Notes: a model not told the origin generated them from the sequence alone. DNA of 51,401 nt from Methanoculleus sp. (GCA_018433835.1 JAHDQM010000016.1:1-51401), one strand, 5' to 3'. Positions 27,830 to 36,188 are shown, counted from the first letter of the stretch. Numbers and translations are program-made.

Positions 27830-28797
27830 GTATCCCTCCCCGGCACCAGGTCGCACCCGGTACACGCCGCACACATCGTCAGTGCCCGGCGGGGGTCGAG
27901 CCCGGCCCGCCGGAGGATTCTCTCGTGAGTCTCGCAGAGCGAAAGCAACCGCTCGGCGGACGGGCGGGGCCGGCCGGCGAGAGACGCCGCCGGGGTGAGC
28001 GGGCGGAGGACCGGGATAACCCCGATCGCGGCGAGGTCTTCCATGACCCGCTCCAGATCTTCGTCGGTCTCCCCGAGGCCGACGATGACGTTCGAGTAGA
28101 CCCGGTCCCGCCCGAAGAGCGCGACGGAGGACGAGAGCGCCTCCCAGACCGCGTTCCACGCAAGATCGGGGCACATCCTGCGAAAGAGCTCCGGGGTCGC
28201 CGTCTCGATGTTGAACTTCACCTCGGCGACGCCGAGAGCGTGAAGCCGGGCAGGGGTTTCGGGGCAGGGATAGATCGAGACCCCGATGGGAAGGCCGAAG
28301 GAGCGGAGCGCCGCCACGACGTCGAGGACGTACGCCTCCTCCTCCTCGATCGAGGAGGAGACACCGCTCGTTATCGCGATGGCGTCGATCCGGCCGGCCA
28401 CGCTCCCGACCATGCGGGCGATCTCGGCGACCTCCTTCCGCCGGCCGGGAAGGCCCGGCACCGGGCAATATCGGCAGCAAAAGATGCATGTCCCGCTGAC
28501 GGTGAGGTAGGCCTGGCGGGGGCAATGGAGGGCAGCGGGCTCGAGGCGGCCGGAGACCACATCGCCGTCGATGAAGAGGTCCACCCCGCCTCCTCCCCGG
28601 TGGACGACCTCGATGGGGCTTGCCCCGTCGATACCGACCCGGACCCTTCGATCGCCGCCGACGGAAAAGAAGAGCGAGCCGGACGTCCCGGCCGAAGGTC
28701 CGGCGGCGGAGCGGGATACGTACGGCTCTGCAGGCTCGCCGGAGAGGCGAACCGAACCAGCCTCAAGCAACCGGGCCTTCAGCCGCTTCCATTCCAT
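27826..28797 (-). CDS. radical SAM protein of the coenzyme B/marker-11 operon
   Basis: A 323-residue radical SAM enzyme with the CX3CX2C cluster motif at C104, C108 and C111 (CIFCCRYC). The motif is preceded by an unusual domain of about 100 residues with a beta-rich stretch (DGDVVSGRLEPAAL). After the barrel (AITSGVSSSIEEEEAYV, KFNIETATPELFRRM, NVIVGLGETDEDLERVM) it ends with CAACTGC, which could bind an auxiliary iron-sulfur cluster. The exact reaction is unknown. Such enzymes modify proteins or insert sulfur or methyl groups. It overlaps the upstream marker-11-like gene by 19 bases and the downstream thiamine-diphosphate enzyme by four, so all are co-translated. Confidence 0.83.
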   Translation of the reverse strand: MEWKRLKARLLEAGSVRLSGEPAEPYVSRSAAGPSAGTSGSLFFSVGGDRRVRVGIDGASPIEVVHRGGGGVDLFIDGDVVSGRLEPAALHCPRQAYLTVSGTCIFCCRYCPVPGLPGRRKEVAEIARMVGSVAGRIDAIAITSGVSSSIEEEEAYVLDVVAALRSFGLPIGVSIYPCPETPARLHALGVAEVKFNIETATPELFRRMCPDLAWNAVWEALSSSVALFGRDRVYSNVIVGLGETDEDLERVMEDLAAIGVIPVLRPLTPAASLAGRPRPSAERLLSLCETHERILRRAGLDPRRALTMCAACTGCDLVPGRDT

Positions 28798-29672
28798 AGC
28801 GCCAGCGCCTCCTCGTACCGCGTGGAGAACGGGATCGCCGCAACCGCCCCGATCGCGCCCCGGCCGTCCATGACGATTACGAGCCGCGGGTCTTCGAGGG
28901 CGGCAAGGTCGTCGGGCGATACCTCGCCCCTCTTTACGCGCCCGCCGAACTCATCGAGCGGCGACGGGTCGAACCCCCGCCAGACCGCCAACCCGGTCTC
29001 CTCCGAGAGCGTGTACTCCTCCAGGTAGTCGCGGTAGTGCCGGACCAGTCCGGCGGGGTCGGAGGTGGCGAACTCGCAGGCGATGGCGACGCAGTTCTTG
29101 GTCCGGTAGGGGACGGGATAGAGCTGCACGATGGTGTGGGAGAGGTAGCGGGAACGGTCGTCCTCGACGGCCCGTGCGATATTATGGGCCAGCGTCCAGG
29201 TGGCGCCTTCCTCCGGGGTATCGGTGTCGTCGATTCCGACGATCACCCGCTCGCGCCGGGGGAGCCAGATCGTCGAGCCCGCGAGACGCCCGCCGCCGGC
29301 GGGATCGCTCTCGCAGCGGACGACGCCCGCGGCGGTGGCGCGGCAGATGGACGCCCCCACGCCCCCGCCGCCGAGGCCGCGGTAGGTGACGGCGATCTCG
29401 TCCCCTTCGACGGCGACACCGGCGATCCCCGCCGGAAAGACCGAGCCCTCGAGCGCGAGGTCGGCGCTGCCGGTCGAGAGAAGGTAGCGGTTGGTCGCGC
29501 CTACGGTGCGGACGGCACGGACGAGCGGGCTCTGCGCGTAGTGGCGCTTCACCCACATCGCACCGCCGGTGCAGTCGAAGAACTCGATGAGCTCCACCTG
29601 CCCGGCGCTCTCGTCGGCCACAGCCACGATCTGTGGATACCGTATCGTATAGGGATCAGAGAGTCTCTCCAT
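28779..29672 (-). CDS. methanogenesis marker protein 11-like, paralogue 2
   Basis: A 297-residue protein from the ATG at 29672 (a TTG at 29690 is in frame). It carries VGIDDTDTPEEGATWTLAHN near the middle and LSEETGLAVWRGFDPSP towards the end, the pattern I associate with methanogenesis marker protein 11. The GIDDTDT segment resembles the nucleotide-binding part of the tRNA-Ile2 agmatidine synthetase TiaS, so ATP-dependent chemistry is plausible. Marker 11 occurs in methanogens and its function is not known to me. It is similar throughout to the next gene upstream, so the two are tandem paralogues; the overlap between them is 17 bases. Confidence 0.8.
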   Translation of the reverse strand: MERLSDPYTIRYPQIVAVADESAGQVELIEFFDCTGGAMWVKRHYAQSPLVRAVRTVGATNRYLLSTGSADLALEGSVFPAGIAGVAVEGDEIAVTYRGLGGGGVGASICRATAAGVVRCESDPAGGGRLAGSTIWLPRRERVIVGIDDTDTPEEGATWTLAHNIARAVEDDRSRYLSHTIVQLYPVPYRTKNCVAIACEFATSDPAGLVRHYRDYLEEYTLSEETGLAVWRGFDPSPLDEFGGRVKRGEVSPDDLAALEDPRLVIVMDGRGAIGAVAAIPFSTRYEEALALWNGSG

Positions 29673-30612
29673 AGAGACCAGCCGCCTCAACGCCCTTGTT
29701 CCCCCAGAGAACGGCGCCCAGTGCTCCGATCCGGCCTTTCCGTGCGTTTGAATCGATGAACCGGACGCCCATCCGTTCCGCCTCCGCCTCCGCGTCGTCG
29801 ACCGTCAGGATCTCGGTCTTGACCCTTTTTAGGTAGGGAGACTCTTTTGCAAACGCAATCCCCTGGTATACAGCAATGCCGGTGTCGTTGCTGACCGCTT
29901 CGGACTCGATGAAGTCGCGGACGTACTCGAGAAGCGCATCAACCTTGCCCGGGCGGACCGCAAAGTTCAGGGCGGACCCGACACAGTTGGTGGTCTTCTT
30001 CGGGACCGCGGGGTTGAGCTGCACGAGGCGCATGTCCAGGTACTCGACCCCCGGGATCGTGCAGGCCTCGGCGCACTTGAGCGCGAGCACCCACGTGGCG
30101 CCTTCCTCGCGGGTGTCGGTGTCGTCGATCCCGATCGTCACCTTCTCGTAGAGCGGTGATGCGATCCGGACCCGGCAGACCCGGGCGCCGCCGATCCGGA
30201 GGTCGTCTTCGGAGGGATACTCGGCCCGGGTCACGCCCGGGGCCTGGGTCAGGCAGGCGGCGACGCCGACGCCCGCTCCCGCAATCCCGGACCAGGTCGT
30301 CACCACTTCGTCTCCGGCGACCTCGACCCCTTCGAGCGCCTGCCCGCCGATCTCCTGGCCGGCAGCCCCGAAGTTCGCCGGGGATACGCCCAGACGAGCG
30401 AGCATCGTCATCGTCGTGCCCTCGACGTGGCAGGACTGGATTGCACCTTTCGCCCGCACCCGGTTCGCCGCATCCCACTCGATGGTCCCCCGGGCCCGGC
30501 AATGCTCGCGGATCTCCGCAAGACCGGCGTTCTGGTCGACCATGACGAGGTACTTCATCGAGAACAACGGCCCGAACCGGGCCCTGACTTCATCGGGCGT
30601 GAGCGTAATCAT
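29656..30612 (-). CDS. methanogenesis marker protein 11-like, paralogue 1
   Basis: A 318-residue protein and first gene of the operon. Its core TIGIDDTDTREEGATWVLALK, KKTTNCVGSALNF and VSNDTGIAVYQGIAF align with the paralogue that follows (VGIDDTDTPEEGATW, RTKNCVAIACEF, LSEETGLAVWRGF). Both have a Gly-rich loop (IAGAGVGVAAC versus LGGGGVGASIC). The two copies clearly diverged long ago, so they may work as a heterodimer or on different substrates. No transmembrane segment is seen. An operator-like palindrome overlaps the TATA box just upstream, suggesting regulated expression of the whole aks operon. Confidence 0.8.
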   Translation of the reverse strand: MITLTPDEVRARFGPLFSMKYLVMVDQNAGLAEIREHCRARGTIEWDAANRVRAKGAIQSCHVEGTTMTMLARLGVSPANFGAAGQEIGGQALEGVEVAGDEVVTTWSGIAGAGVGVAACLTQAPGVTRAEYPSEDDLRIGGARVCRVRIASPLYEKVTIGIDDTDTREEGATWVLALKCAEACTIPGVEYLDMRLVQLNPAVPKKTTNCVGSALNFAVRPGKVDALLEYVRDFIESEAVSNDTGIAVYQGIAFAKESPYLKRVKTEILTVDDAEAEAERMGVRFIDSNARKGRIGALGAVLWGNKGVEAAGLYGETL

Positions 30613-30624
30613 GATGTCACCGGA

Positions 30625-30668
30625 ATTATCGTTAACAAAATTATCGTTGATAACGATATTTAAGGGGA
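30625..30668 (-). promoter_or_regulatory. promoter and palindromic operator of the marker-11/aks operon
   Basis: Read on the minus strand, the TATA-like CCTTAAATATC (about 30655-30665) lies some 45 bases before the ATG at 30612. It overlaps the palindrome TATCGTT-GAT-AACGATA (30642-30658). A further TTATCGTT half-site occurs 14 bases away (30627-30634), as a direct repeat of 30641-30648. The arrangement fits a dimeric repressor that blocks TBP binding. Confidence 0.6.
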
Positions 30669-30924
30669 TCGATCGTGAGGGGAGGGGCAGCGCAGAACGG
30701 GCTCCGGCGGGAGGGTGGCGGGTGAGGGAGGCTCATATACGTGCATGGGTTCCTCGCCGCAGGCGGGTGGTGGTGGAAACGTGGGAGGCCAATCGGATTC
30801 AAATTCCGGACGTTCCGTCCATCGTACCGTCGGTCGGTTGTCACTCACACATTCGGTGCTCAAATTCCTGCCCTGCAGCCAGTCGTACTCACACATCGTT
30901 CCTGGGACATCGCTTACCCCGGTG

Positions 30925-30946
30925 CACGGATTTCGTGGGGATATCG
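30925..30946 (+). repeat. element end sequence, inverted partner of 31326-31347
   Basis: CACGGATTTCGTGGGGATAT plus CG matches the reverse complement of 31326-31347 at 21 of 22 positions. The pair encloses about 420 bp of hairpin modules. A looser match (GATATTCGGTGGAAAGCCGTG) lies at 11062-11082, beside the first array, so the sequence may mark an element boundary. Confidence 0.75.
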
Positions 30947-31325
30947 CCACGCACTGCCCGCCCCTCAGGGGCGGGAGGAGCGCGAAGCGCGGGCGGTGGG
31001 GGGCTTTTGAGGAGAGGTTTGTGGGCGCCCACATAGGGGAAGTGCGACTGTCCAAGAAGGGCGATGGGCAACGTCCGGAGCTTGAGGAGGCCGAAGGCTA
31101 GGCGGGGTGCGACGGTTCGTAGCGCGATGGTTCGTAAGAACCGGAGCGTGAGCACCGTCTGGTGCGAAGAACCGGAGCATGAGAAGACCGAAGGTCTTCG
31201 AGTGGGGGTTACAGATGTCTCGGATAGGTAGAGACAGGGGAGGGGGATGCTCCCTCCCCACCTGACGGTGGTCGAGCTCCGTTCCTGCGGAACGTCGCAC
31301 TCCCCGTCAGCCCCACCCCCAGACG

Positions 31326-31347
31326 CGATATCCCCTCGAAATCCGTG
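31326..31347 (-). repeat. element end sequence, inverted partner of 30925-30946
   Basis: CGATATCCCCTCGAAATCCG plus TG, the inverted copy of 30925-30946 with a single mismatch. It follows the inverted 51-bp repeat by 23 bases, whereas in the first array the related sequence follows the 51-bp unit by about 40 bases. Confidence 0.75.
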
Positions 31348-31532
31348 TTAAGGGTTTGCAAAACAACACTCCGAAGGAGTGGACCTGGGCTCAGGGATGT
31401 CTATACCCCTAACGTTAGGCTGGAAACCTCCGAGGCATTCGAGCGCTCCCGCTCGATCCCCGATCCTCACGCCCCCGCCAACAGCACCAAACAGACGGCA
31501 GCCCCCAAGAACCGTCACAGAAAAAAAGAGAT

Positions 31533-32441
31533 TTAGAGATACTCGGCCAGGACGTCCTTCAGCTCGAACTTGAACGGCCCGAGACTGCCGCCGAAGTTCC
31601 CGGCGCTGATGAACTTCACGCCCGGCACCTTGGTTGCCGCACGGATGCCCTCGGCCATCGCGGTCCTGATCGAGTCCTCGTCGACGCCGTCGATGACGAT
31701 CTCGTAGACCGCCTTGACGCCCTCGGGGACCTTGCTGCCCTCGACCTTGTCGCGGAGCGTCGGGCAGTAGGCCTCGTTCGTGCTTGCGCCCATGAACTTG
31801 TACTTGTTGCTCCCGACCTTCGAGCCGCTCGCGACGACGCCGCCGGGGAAGGGCGTGATGACACCGCAGACACCGCTGATTGCGTCGACCGCCGCCTGGG
31901 CGGCCGTCAGGGCGGCCATCTGGTTCTCGCCCATGATGAAGAAGTTGCCGCCGGCAACGCCCTTGACGGCGCCGAACTCCTCCTCACCGATATACTCGCC
32001 CTCCATGATCGGGATGGCCCATACCGTCCTGCCGCCGACCTCGCGCTTCTCCTCGAACCCGTCGCCGAAGAAGTGGAGCTTGACCGGGAGCTTCTCCTGG
32101 ACCTCGGCGACGACGTCGGCGAGACCATCAAAGACCGCCGTCGTCGGGGCGGTGAGGATGCACTCGGCGAGGCGCTCAACAACCTGCTCTTTGAGTTTCT
32201 TCTTGCTCGCACAGATCATGATTGCATAACCGGGCCGTCCGTCGGGGGTCTCGTCGGCGGGGACGAAGCAGTCGATACCCGCCTCTGCCGGACACCCGAT
32301 GGTGGAGGTGGCAAAGCCTACGGCCTCCACTGCTGCCTTGTATGCCCACTCCTCGGTGACGGCGGTGATAATGGGCCGTGCCACCCAGGTCGGGAACGCC
32401 TCTGCATAGGTATCATCGATAGTAACGCCATTCAATTCCAT
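31533..32441 (-). CDS. ftr: formylmethanofuran:tetrahydromethanopterin formyltransferase
   Basis: A 302-residue soluble enzyme that moves the formyl group from formylmethanofuran to tetrahydromethanopterin (or tetrahydrosarcinapterin), the second step of methane formation from CO2. The sequence is typical from end to end: [72 protein letters not shown] and [13 protein letters not shown]. It stands alone, divergent from the fwd-hdr operon across a 779-base gap. Its upstream region contains an 11-bp direct repeat, and an AGGTG ribosome-binding site lies about 11 bases before the ATG. Confidence 0.96.
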   Translation of the reverse strand: MELNGVTIDDTYAEAFPTWVARPIITAVTEEWAYKAAVEAVGFATSTIGCPAEAGIDCFVPADETPDGRPGYAIMICASKKKLKEQVVERLAECILTAPTTAVFDGLADVVAEVQEKLPVKLHFFGDGFEEKREVGGRTVWAIPIMEGEYIGEEEFGAVKGVAGGNFFIMGENQMAALTAAQAAVDAISGVCGVITPFPGGVVASGSKVGSNKYKFMGASTNEAYCPTLRDKVEGSKVPEGVKAVYEIVIDGVDEDSIRTAMAEGIRAATKVPGVKFISAGNFGGSLGPFKFELKDVLAEYL

Positions 32442-32489
32442 GGACAGAATACACCTCGTTTGCTACAATGTTACGATGTGGACAGAATA
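32441..32489 (-). promoter_or_regulatory. direct repeat in the ftr leader/promoter
   Basis: TGGACAGAATA occurs at 32441-32451, next to the ftr start, and again at 32479-32489, 38 bases apart. The upstream copy overlaps a possible TATA element (minus strand CCTTATTC). The spacing of nearly four helical turns fits two molecules of one regulator on the same DNA face; no regulator is known. Confidence 0.4.
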
Positions 32490-33175
32490 AGGTTTCTTTT
32501 TTTCCCGGCGGCCGAGCAGGCTGGTGCCGGACAGTCATGGGAGTCCAAGCCGCGCGCCCTCCCCCCGGCCCCGTCAACCCACCGATATCCGCCCTCCCGG
32601 CAGGTAAATGTAAAAGGAACCGGGAAAGATGATCCCGGGACATCCCGGGGTCCCCCCGTTGCACCTTCCAGGCACGAAACGGTCATGCAGCCCATACCAC
32701 CAGCAGGGACCGGGTTAAGTATGCCCCGGGCAGGCAGGCCTGTCCAGCGCCGCTATCCCGGATGCGGCAGCGGGATCGCGGGCGCAGGATCCGGACGGGT
32801 CCTTCCGGGCGAGCCCGGGCATCCATCACGGAGTGATAAGAATCAATGAATGCAGAAACGGTTACCCCTCAAACCGCGCAACGGCCGATGAGTCCCCGCC
32901 GGCAGGCAGTGAGGGATTATACCCGGCTCGCGAGGTGATCCGGCCCGCTCTTAACGCTGCCGGTCCAAATCGGCCACCGATTTTCATCAAGAACCCCGAT
33001 CTATAATTTAAGGTTTTCCATTTACTATTACCCCCGTAAGTGTGTTTGACGACGAGATTTAGAACATCGGATTAACATAACAACCGTTTTAATTTATAAA
33101 ATTTGACGGATAATCATAGTTCTGGAATATAAGACTGCCGGATTTCAGAAAGTTTATGTATATTCTTTGACAATT
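32490..33175. other. gene-free region between ftr and the fwd-hdr operon
   Basis: The left part (to about 32980) is GC-rich, with short palindromes such as GATCCCGGGACATCCCGGGG near 32633, and no convincing frame. The right part is AT-rich with several possible TATA elements (for example TTTTAATTTATAAAATTTG near 33088-33106). The length suggests a long leader or a small RNA, but I recognise none. Confidence 0.35.
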
Positions 33176-33187
33176 CTTTTTATATCG
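33176..33187 (+). promoter_or_regulatory. TATA box of the fwd-hdr operon
   Basis: CTTTTTATATCG lies about 38 bases before the first ATG (33221) in a very AT-rich stretch. It is followed by the inverted pair ATCGAT-TTTTA-ATCGAT (33184-33200), which could be an operator at the start of transcription. Confidence 0.55.
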
Positions 33188-33220
33188 ATTTTTAATCGAT
33201 CAGATCTGGTGCGTGATACC

Positions 33221-33493
33221 ATGGCATTTGCATTGCACATCAATATGGAACGATGTACAGGCTGCAATAACTGCGTGGTGGCATGTCCGGTCGACGCTCT
33301 CGAGCTCTACACCGAAGATCCGGTGACGAAAGAGAAGATCTACAAGGTCAAAGACGGCAAAGCCGTCATCCTTGACTTCAACTCCGAGCTCTGCGCCGGT
33401 TGCGGCGTATGCGTCCAGGCATGCCCCTATGGGGTTATCAAACTTGCAGGACCGTGGGAGAGCCGGGCTAAGGCCCGAAAAGTGGAAGCCTAG
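33221..33493 (+). CDS. fwdG: two-cluster ferredoxin subunit of formylmethanofuran dehydrogenase
   Basis: A 90-residue protein with two [4Fe-4S] motifs, CTGCNNCVVACP and CAGCGVCVQACP, and little else. In the family FwdG is a small ferredoxin that passes electrons from the polyferredoxin to the catalytic subunits. I take the ATG at 33221, where the family sequence (MAFALHINMERCTGC) begins, although the frame is open further upstream. It is first in a ten-gene operon with fwdF 15 bases downstream. The symbol rests mainly on position; other small ferredoxins look alike. Confidence 0.82.
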   Translation: MAFALHINMERCTGCNNCVVACPVDALELYTEDPVTKEKIYKVKDGKAVILDFNSELCAGCGVCVQACPYGVIKLAGPWESRAKARKVEA

Positions 33494-33508
33494 GAGTGAT
33501 ACTAGAAT

Positions 33509-34678
33509 ATGGCATTGTTTCCAAAGTATTCCAAAACGCGGGAAGGACAGAACGTCATCATGGAGCAGAGGCTCCTGAAGGCGGTCAACAACCTGATCCT
33601 TAACGCAGAGACGTGCACTGGCTGCGGCATCTGTGTCGACGCCTGCCCGGAAGAGGCAATCGTGCTCGGACCCGTCGGTGCGACGCGCCGCGGGGCAATC
33701 GATTACGCAGAACCTGTCGACGTCAACCCTGAGAAGTGTTCGTACTGTGGTGTCTGTGTCATCATGTGCCCCTTCAATGCGATGACGCTCAAGATTGACG
33801 GGGAGGAGAGGCTCCCGATTCTTGAGAAGGAGGGATTCCCCACCTACGACATGGTCACTGTAATCGACGAGGAGAAGTGCGACCGTTGCACCATCTGTGA
33901 AGAAGCCTGCCCGAGGGACGCCATCGTACGCGATGTCCCCGCATTCGAGGGCAGCGACGAAGCCGGCAAACCGCGTCAGGCTGCACTGCAGACCAAGACT
34001 ACTTTTGCCGTCGACACCGAGAAGTGCGACGTCTGCGGCATCTGCGGCGAACTCTGTCCGAGCATCACCGTCGTCCGCAACGCCCCTAACCCCGAGACCG
34101 GCAAGATCGAAGGGGAAGTCAAGTGGGAAGAGAGCACCTGCGACGGTTGCATGATCTGCGTCGAGGCCTGCCCCCAGGAGTGCATCACTCTCGAACGCGA
34201 AATCATCAGCGACAAGCTGCCCGGCAAGGTCGGTATCGAGCAGGACAACTGCTGCACCTGTACCTGGTGCGTCGAGACCTGCCCCCAGGAGGCAATCACC
34301 GTCGAGAAGATCTTCGAGGGAGACATCGAGATCAACCCCGAGAAGTGCCCCGGCGGCTGTTCGACCTGTGTTGAGGTCTGCCCCTGCAACGCGCTCTACC
34401 TGCCCTCCCCCCTCCCGGCTAAGGAGATGAAGGGAGAGGTCGAGGCCAACATCGCCATCAACAAGGACTTCTGTATCCTCTGCGGCGCCTGCGTCAACGC
34501 CTGCCCGAGCGAGGATGCAATCATCCTGCGGCGGACGGGTATCCGGATGAAGGATAAGGAGACGGAACTCTTCAAGCAGATCAAGGAGAAGCTGCTCGCC
34601 CCGAGGACGTCGAAGGTCAAAGAGACCGCCCCCGGAGAGGTCGAGGTCAAAGTTCTGGGAGAAGCAGAAGAGGCATGA
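33509..34678 (+). CDS. fwdF: polyferredoxin subunit of formylmethanofuran dehydrogenase
   Basis: A 389-residue electron-wire protein with eight [4Fe-4S] motifs, including CTGCGICVDACP, CSYCGVCVIMCP, CDRCTICEEACP, CDVCGICGELCP, CDGCMICVEACP, CCTCTWCVETCP and CILCGACVNACP. The seventh is modified (CPGGCSTCVEVCP). Eight clusters is the number known for FwdF. It links formylmethanofuran dehydrogenase to its electron donor, here probably the heterodisulfide reductase encoded directly downstream. It is soluble, with no signal peptide. The gap to hdrC is ten bases. Confidence 0.93.
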   Translation: MALFPKYSKTREGQNVIMEQRLLKAVNNLILNAETCTGCGICVDACPEEAIVLGPVGATRRGAIDYAEPVDVNPEKCSYCGVCVIMCPFNAMTLKIDGEERLPILEKEGFPTYDMVTVIDEEKCDRCTICEEACPRDAIVRDVPAFEGSDEAGKPRQAALQTKTTFAVDTEKCDVCGICGELCPSITVVRNAPNPETGKIEGEVKWEESTCDGCMICVEACPQECITLEREIISDKLPGKVGIEQDNCCTCTWCVETCPQEAITVEKIFEGDIEINPEKCPGGCSTCVEVCPCNALYLPSPLPAKEMKGEVEANIAINKDFCILCGACVNACPSEDAIILRRTGIRMKDKETELFKQIKEKLLAPRTSKVKETAPGEVEVKVLGEAEEA

Positions 34679-34688
34679 GGGATAGCCA

Positions 34689-35270
34689 ATGGCAGTGAAA
34701 AAAGACTATAAGGACCAGCAACTCGCTGAGAAACTCCGGGACAGGAAGTACTACATTCCTGACAGCAACCCCGAGTTCATCAAGGACGTGGAGAAGATCG
34801 GGCAGACCGCCGCCCACATGTGCTACCAGTGCGGCACCTGCACCGGTTCGTGCCCCTCGGCACCCCGGAGTTCGTACCGTATCCGGCTGTTCATGCGCAA
34901 GGCAGTCCTCGGTCTCGAGGAAGAGATCCTCACCGACCCTGACCTCTGGCTCTGCACCACCTGTTACAGCTGCACCGACCGGTGCCCCCGCGACCTCGCG
35001 CCGACCGACGCGATCATGGCGATGAGGAACCTCGCGGCCCGGCGCGACATCGTCCCGCGCAACTTCCTCCAGACCGTCCAGCTGATCTACAAGTCGGGCC
35101 ACGGTGTCCCGAACAACGACGCGAACCGCGCCGCCCGGAAGAAACTCGGCCTCGACGAGGAGCCTGAGACGACGCACAAGTACCCCGAGTACCTGCCCGG
35201 CATCAGGAAGATCATCGACCACTACGGACTGAAAGATCGCGCAGACAAGATACTGGCGGAGGGTGAGTGA
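34689..35270 (+). CDS. hdrC: heterodisulfide reductase subunit C
   Basis: A 193-residue iron-sulfur protein with two [4Fe-4S] motifs, CYQCGTCTGSCP and CTTCYSCTDRCP. It is the soluble HdrABC type: HdrC relays electrons from HdrA to the catalytic HdrB, which reduces CoM-S-S-CoB. It sits inside the fwd operon. The ATG has a GAGGGATAGCC spacer after the fwdF stop. Confidence 0.94.
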   Translation: MAVKKDYKDQQLAEKLRDRKYYIPDSNPEFIKDVEKIGQTAAHMCYQCGTCTGSCPSAPRSSYRIRLFMRKAVLGLEEEILTDPDLWLCTTCYSCTDRCPRDLAPTDAIMAMRNLAARRDIVPRNFLQTVQLIYKSGHGVPNNDANRAARKKLGLDEEPETTHKYPEYLPGIRKIIDHYGLKDRADKILAEGE

Positions 35271-35274
35271 AACT

Positions 35275-36177
35275 ATGAGCGGAAACAATCACCAGTATGC
35301 ATTCTTCCTCGGGTGCATCGCCCCGAACCGGTACCCCGGCATCGAGGCGGCAGCCATCCGGACCAGCAAGAACGTCGGCATCGACCTTCTGCCCCTGAAG
35401 GGCGCAAGCTGCTGCCCGGCACCGGGTGCGTTCGGTTCGATCGATTTGAACATCTGGTACGCGATGGCGGCCCGGAACGTCGTGCTCGCCGAGCAGATGG
35501 GCATGGATATCACCCTCATCTGCAACGGGTGCTACAAGTCGATCTACGAAGTCAACGAGAAACTGAAGCACAACGACGAGCTCCGCGACGGAGTCAACGA
35601 GGTGCTCAAAGAGATCGACATGGAGTTCAAGGGGAGCGTCGACGTCTGGCACCTTGCCGAGCTCTACTACGACCCCGAGATCGTAGGCGTCAAGAAGATC
35701 GCCGACAGCGTCAAGCGCCCCCTGACCGGTGCGAAGATCGCCGTCCACTACGGCTGCCACCTGATGAAGCCCGGCAAGGAGCGGCACTTCGGCGACACCG
35801 AGAACCCGATGTGGATCGAGGAACTCGTCGCCGCTCTCGGAGCCGAGCCGGTCCAGTACCGCAACAAGATGCAGTGCTGCGGTGCCGGCGGCGGTGTCCG
35901 CGGATACGACCTGGCACACGCTCTCGACATCACGAACGAAAAACTGATCAACCTGCAGGAAGTGGGCGCGGATGCGCTGACCGAGGTCTGTCCATTCTGC
36001 CAGCTCCAGTACGACAGAGGGCAGGTCGAGATCCAGGACAAGTTCGGCATCACCTGGGGACTCCCGGTCCTGCACTATAACGAACTCCTGGGGCTGGCAC
36101 AGGGCATGAGCCCGGACGAGCTTGCACTCGACCTCCATGCCATCGATGTTGAGCCGTTCCTGAAGAAGATCCTGTGA
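35275..36177 (+). CDS. hdrB: heterodisulfide reductase subunit B
   Basis: A 300-residue catalytic subunit with two CCG-type cysteine motifs. The N-terminal one runs from FFLGCIAPNRYPG through GASCCPAPGAF to LICNGCYKS. The C-terminal one runs from VHYGCHLMKP through MQCCGAGGGVRG to VCPFCQLQYD. These bind the two non-cubane [4Fe-4S] clusters known in HdrB, where the CoM-S-S-CoB disulfide is cleaved. I take the ATG at 35275 because GGAGGGTGAG lies just before it and HdrB proteins begin close to this point; an in-frame start 12 bases earlier is less likely. It follows hdrC by four bases. Confidence 0.95.
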   Translation: MSGNNHQYAFFLGCIAPNRYPGIEAAAIRTSKNVGIDLLPLKGASCCPAPGAFGSIDLNIWYAMAARNVVLAEQMGMDITLICNGCYKSIYEVNEKLKHNDELRDGVNEVLKEIDMEFKGSVDVWHLAELYYDPEIVGVKKIADSVKRPLTGAKIAVHYGCHLMKPGKERHFGDTENPMWIEELVAALGAEPVQYRNKMQCCGAGGGVRGYDLAHALDITNEKLINLQEVGADALTEVCPFCQLQYDRGQVEIQDKFGITWGLPVLHYNELLGLAQGMSPDELALDLHAIDVEPFLKKIL

Positions 36178-36188
36178 GGTGCAAATAC

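Larger units (their letters stand above)
30669..31532. repeat. gene-free region with dispersed hairpin-array repeat
   Basis: No protein gene is supported. The array has the same grammar as the one at 10.7-11.2 kb: GGCC-GAA-GGC (31089-31098), GGTTC-GTAA-GAACC (31129-31142), GCACC-GTCT-GGTGC (31152-31165), GAAGACC-GAA-GGTCTTC (31183-31199) and ACTCC-GAA-GGAGT (31368-31380). Spacers include CGGAGCGTGAGC, CGGAGCATGAG and GGTGCGAC. It contains the inverted copy (31252-31302) of the 51-bp repeat at 10970. More decayed modules seem to extend back to about 30780. The array is bracketed by inverted copies of a 22-bp end sequence. Confidence 0.72.

Noticed and set aside
30793..30809. tRNA T-arm-like sequence TCGGA-TTCAAAT-TCCGG
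   Set aside because: No matching acceptor stem, D-arm or anticodon arm is found at the proper distances, so it is not a tRNA gene.
32073..32849. 258-codon plus-strand frame over ftr and its upstream region
   Set aside because: More than a third is antisense to ftr, and the rest is low-complexity GC-rich sequence.
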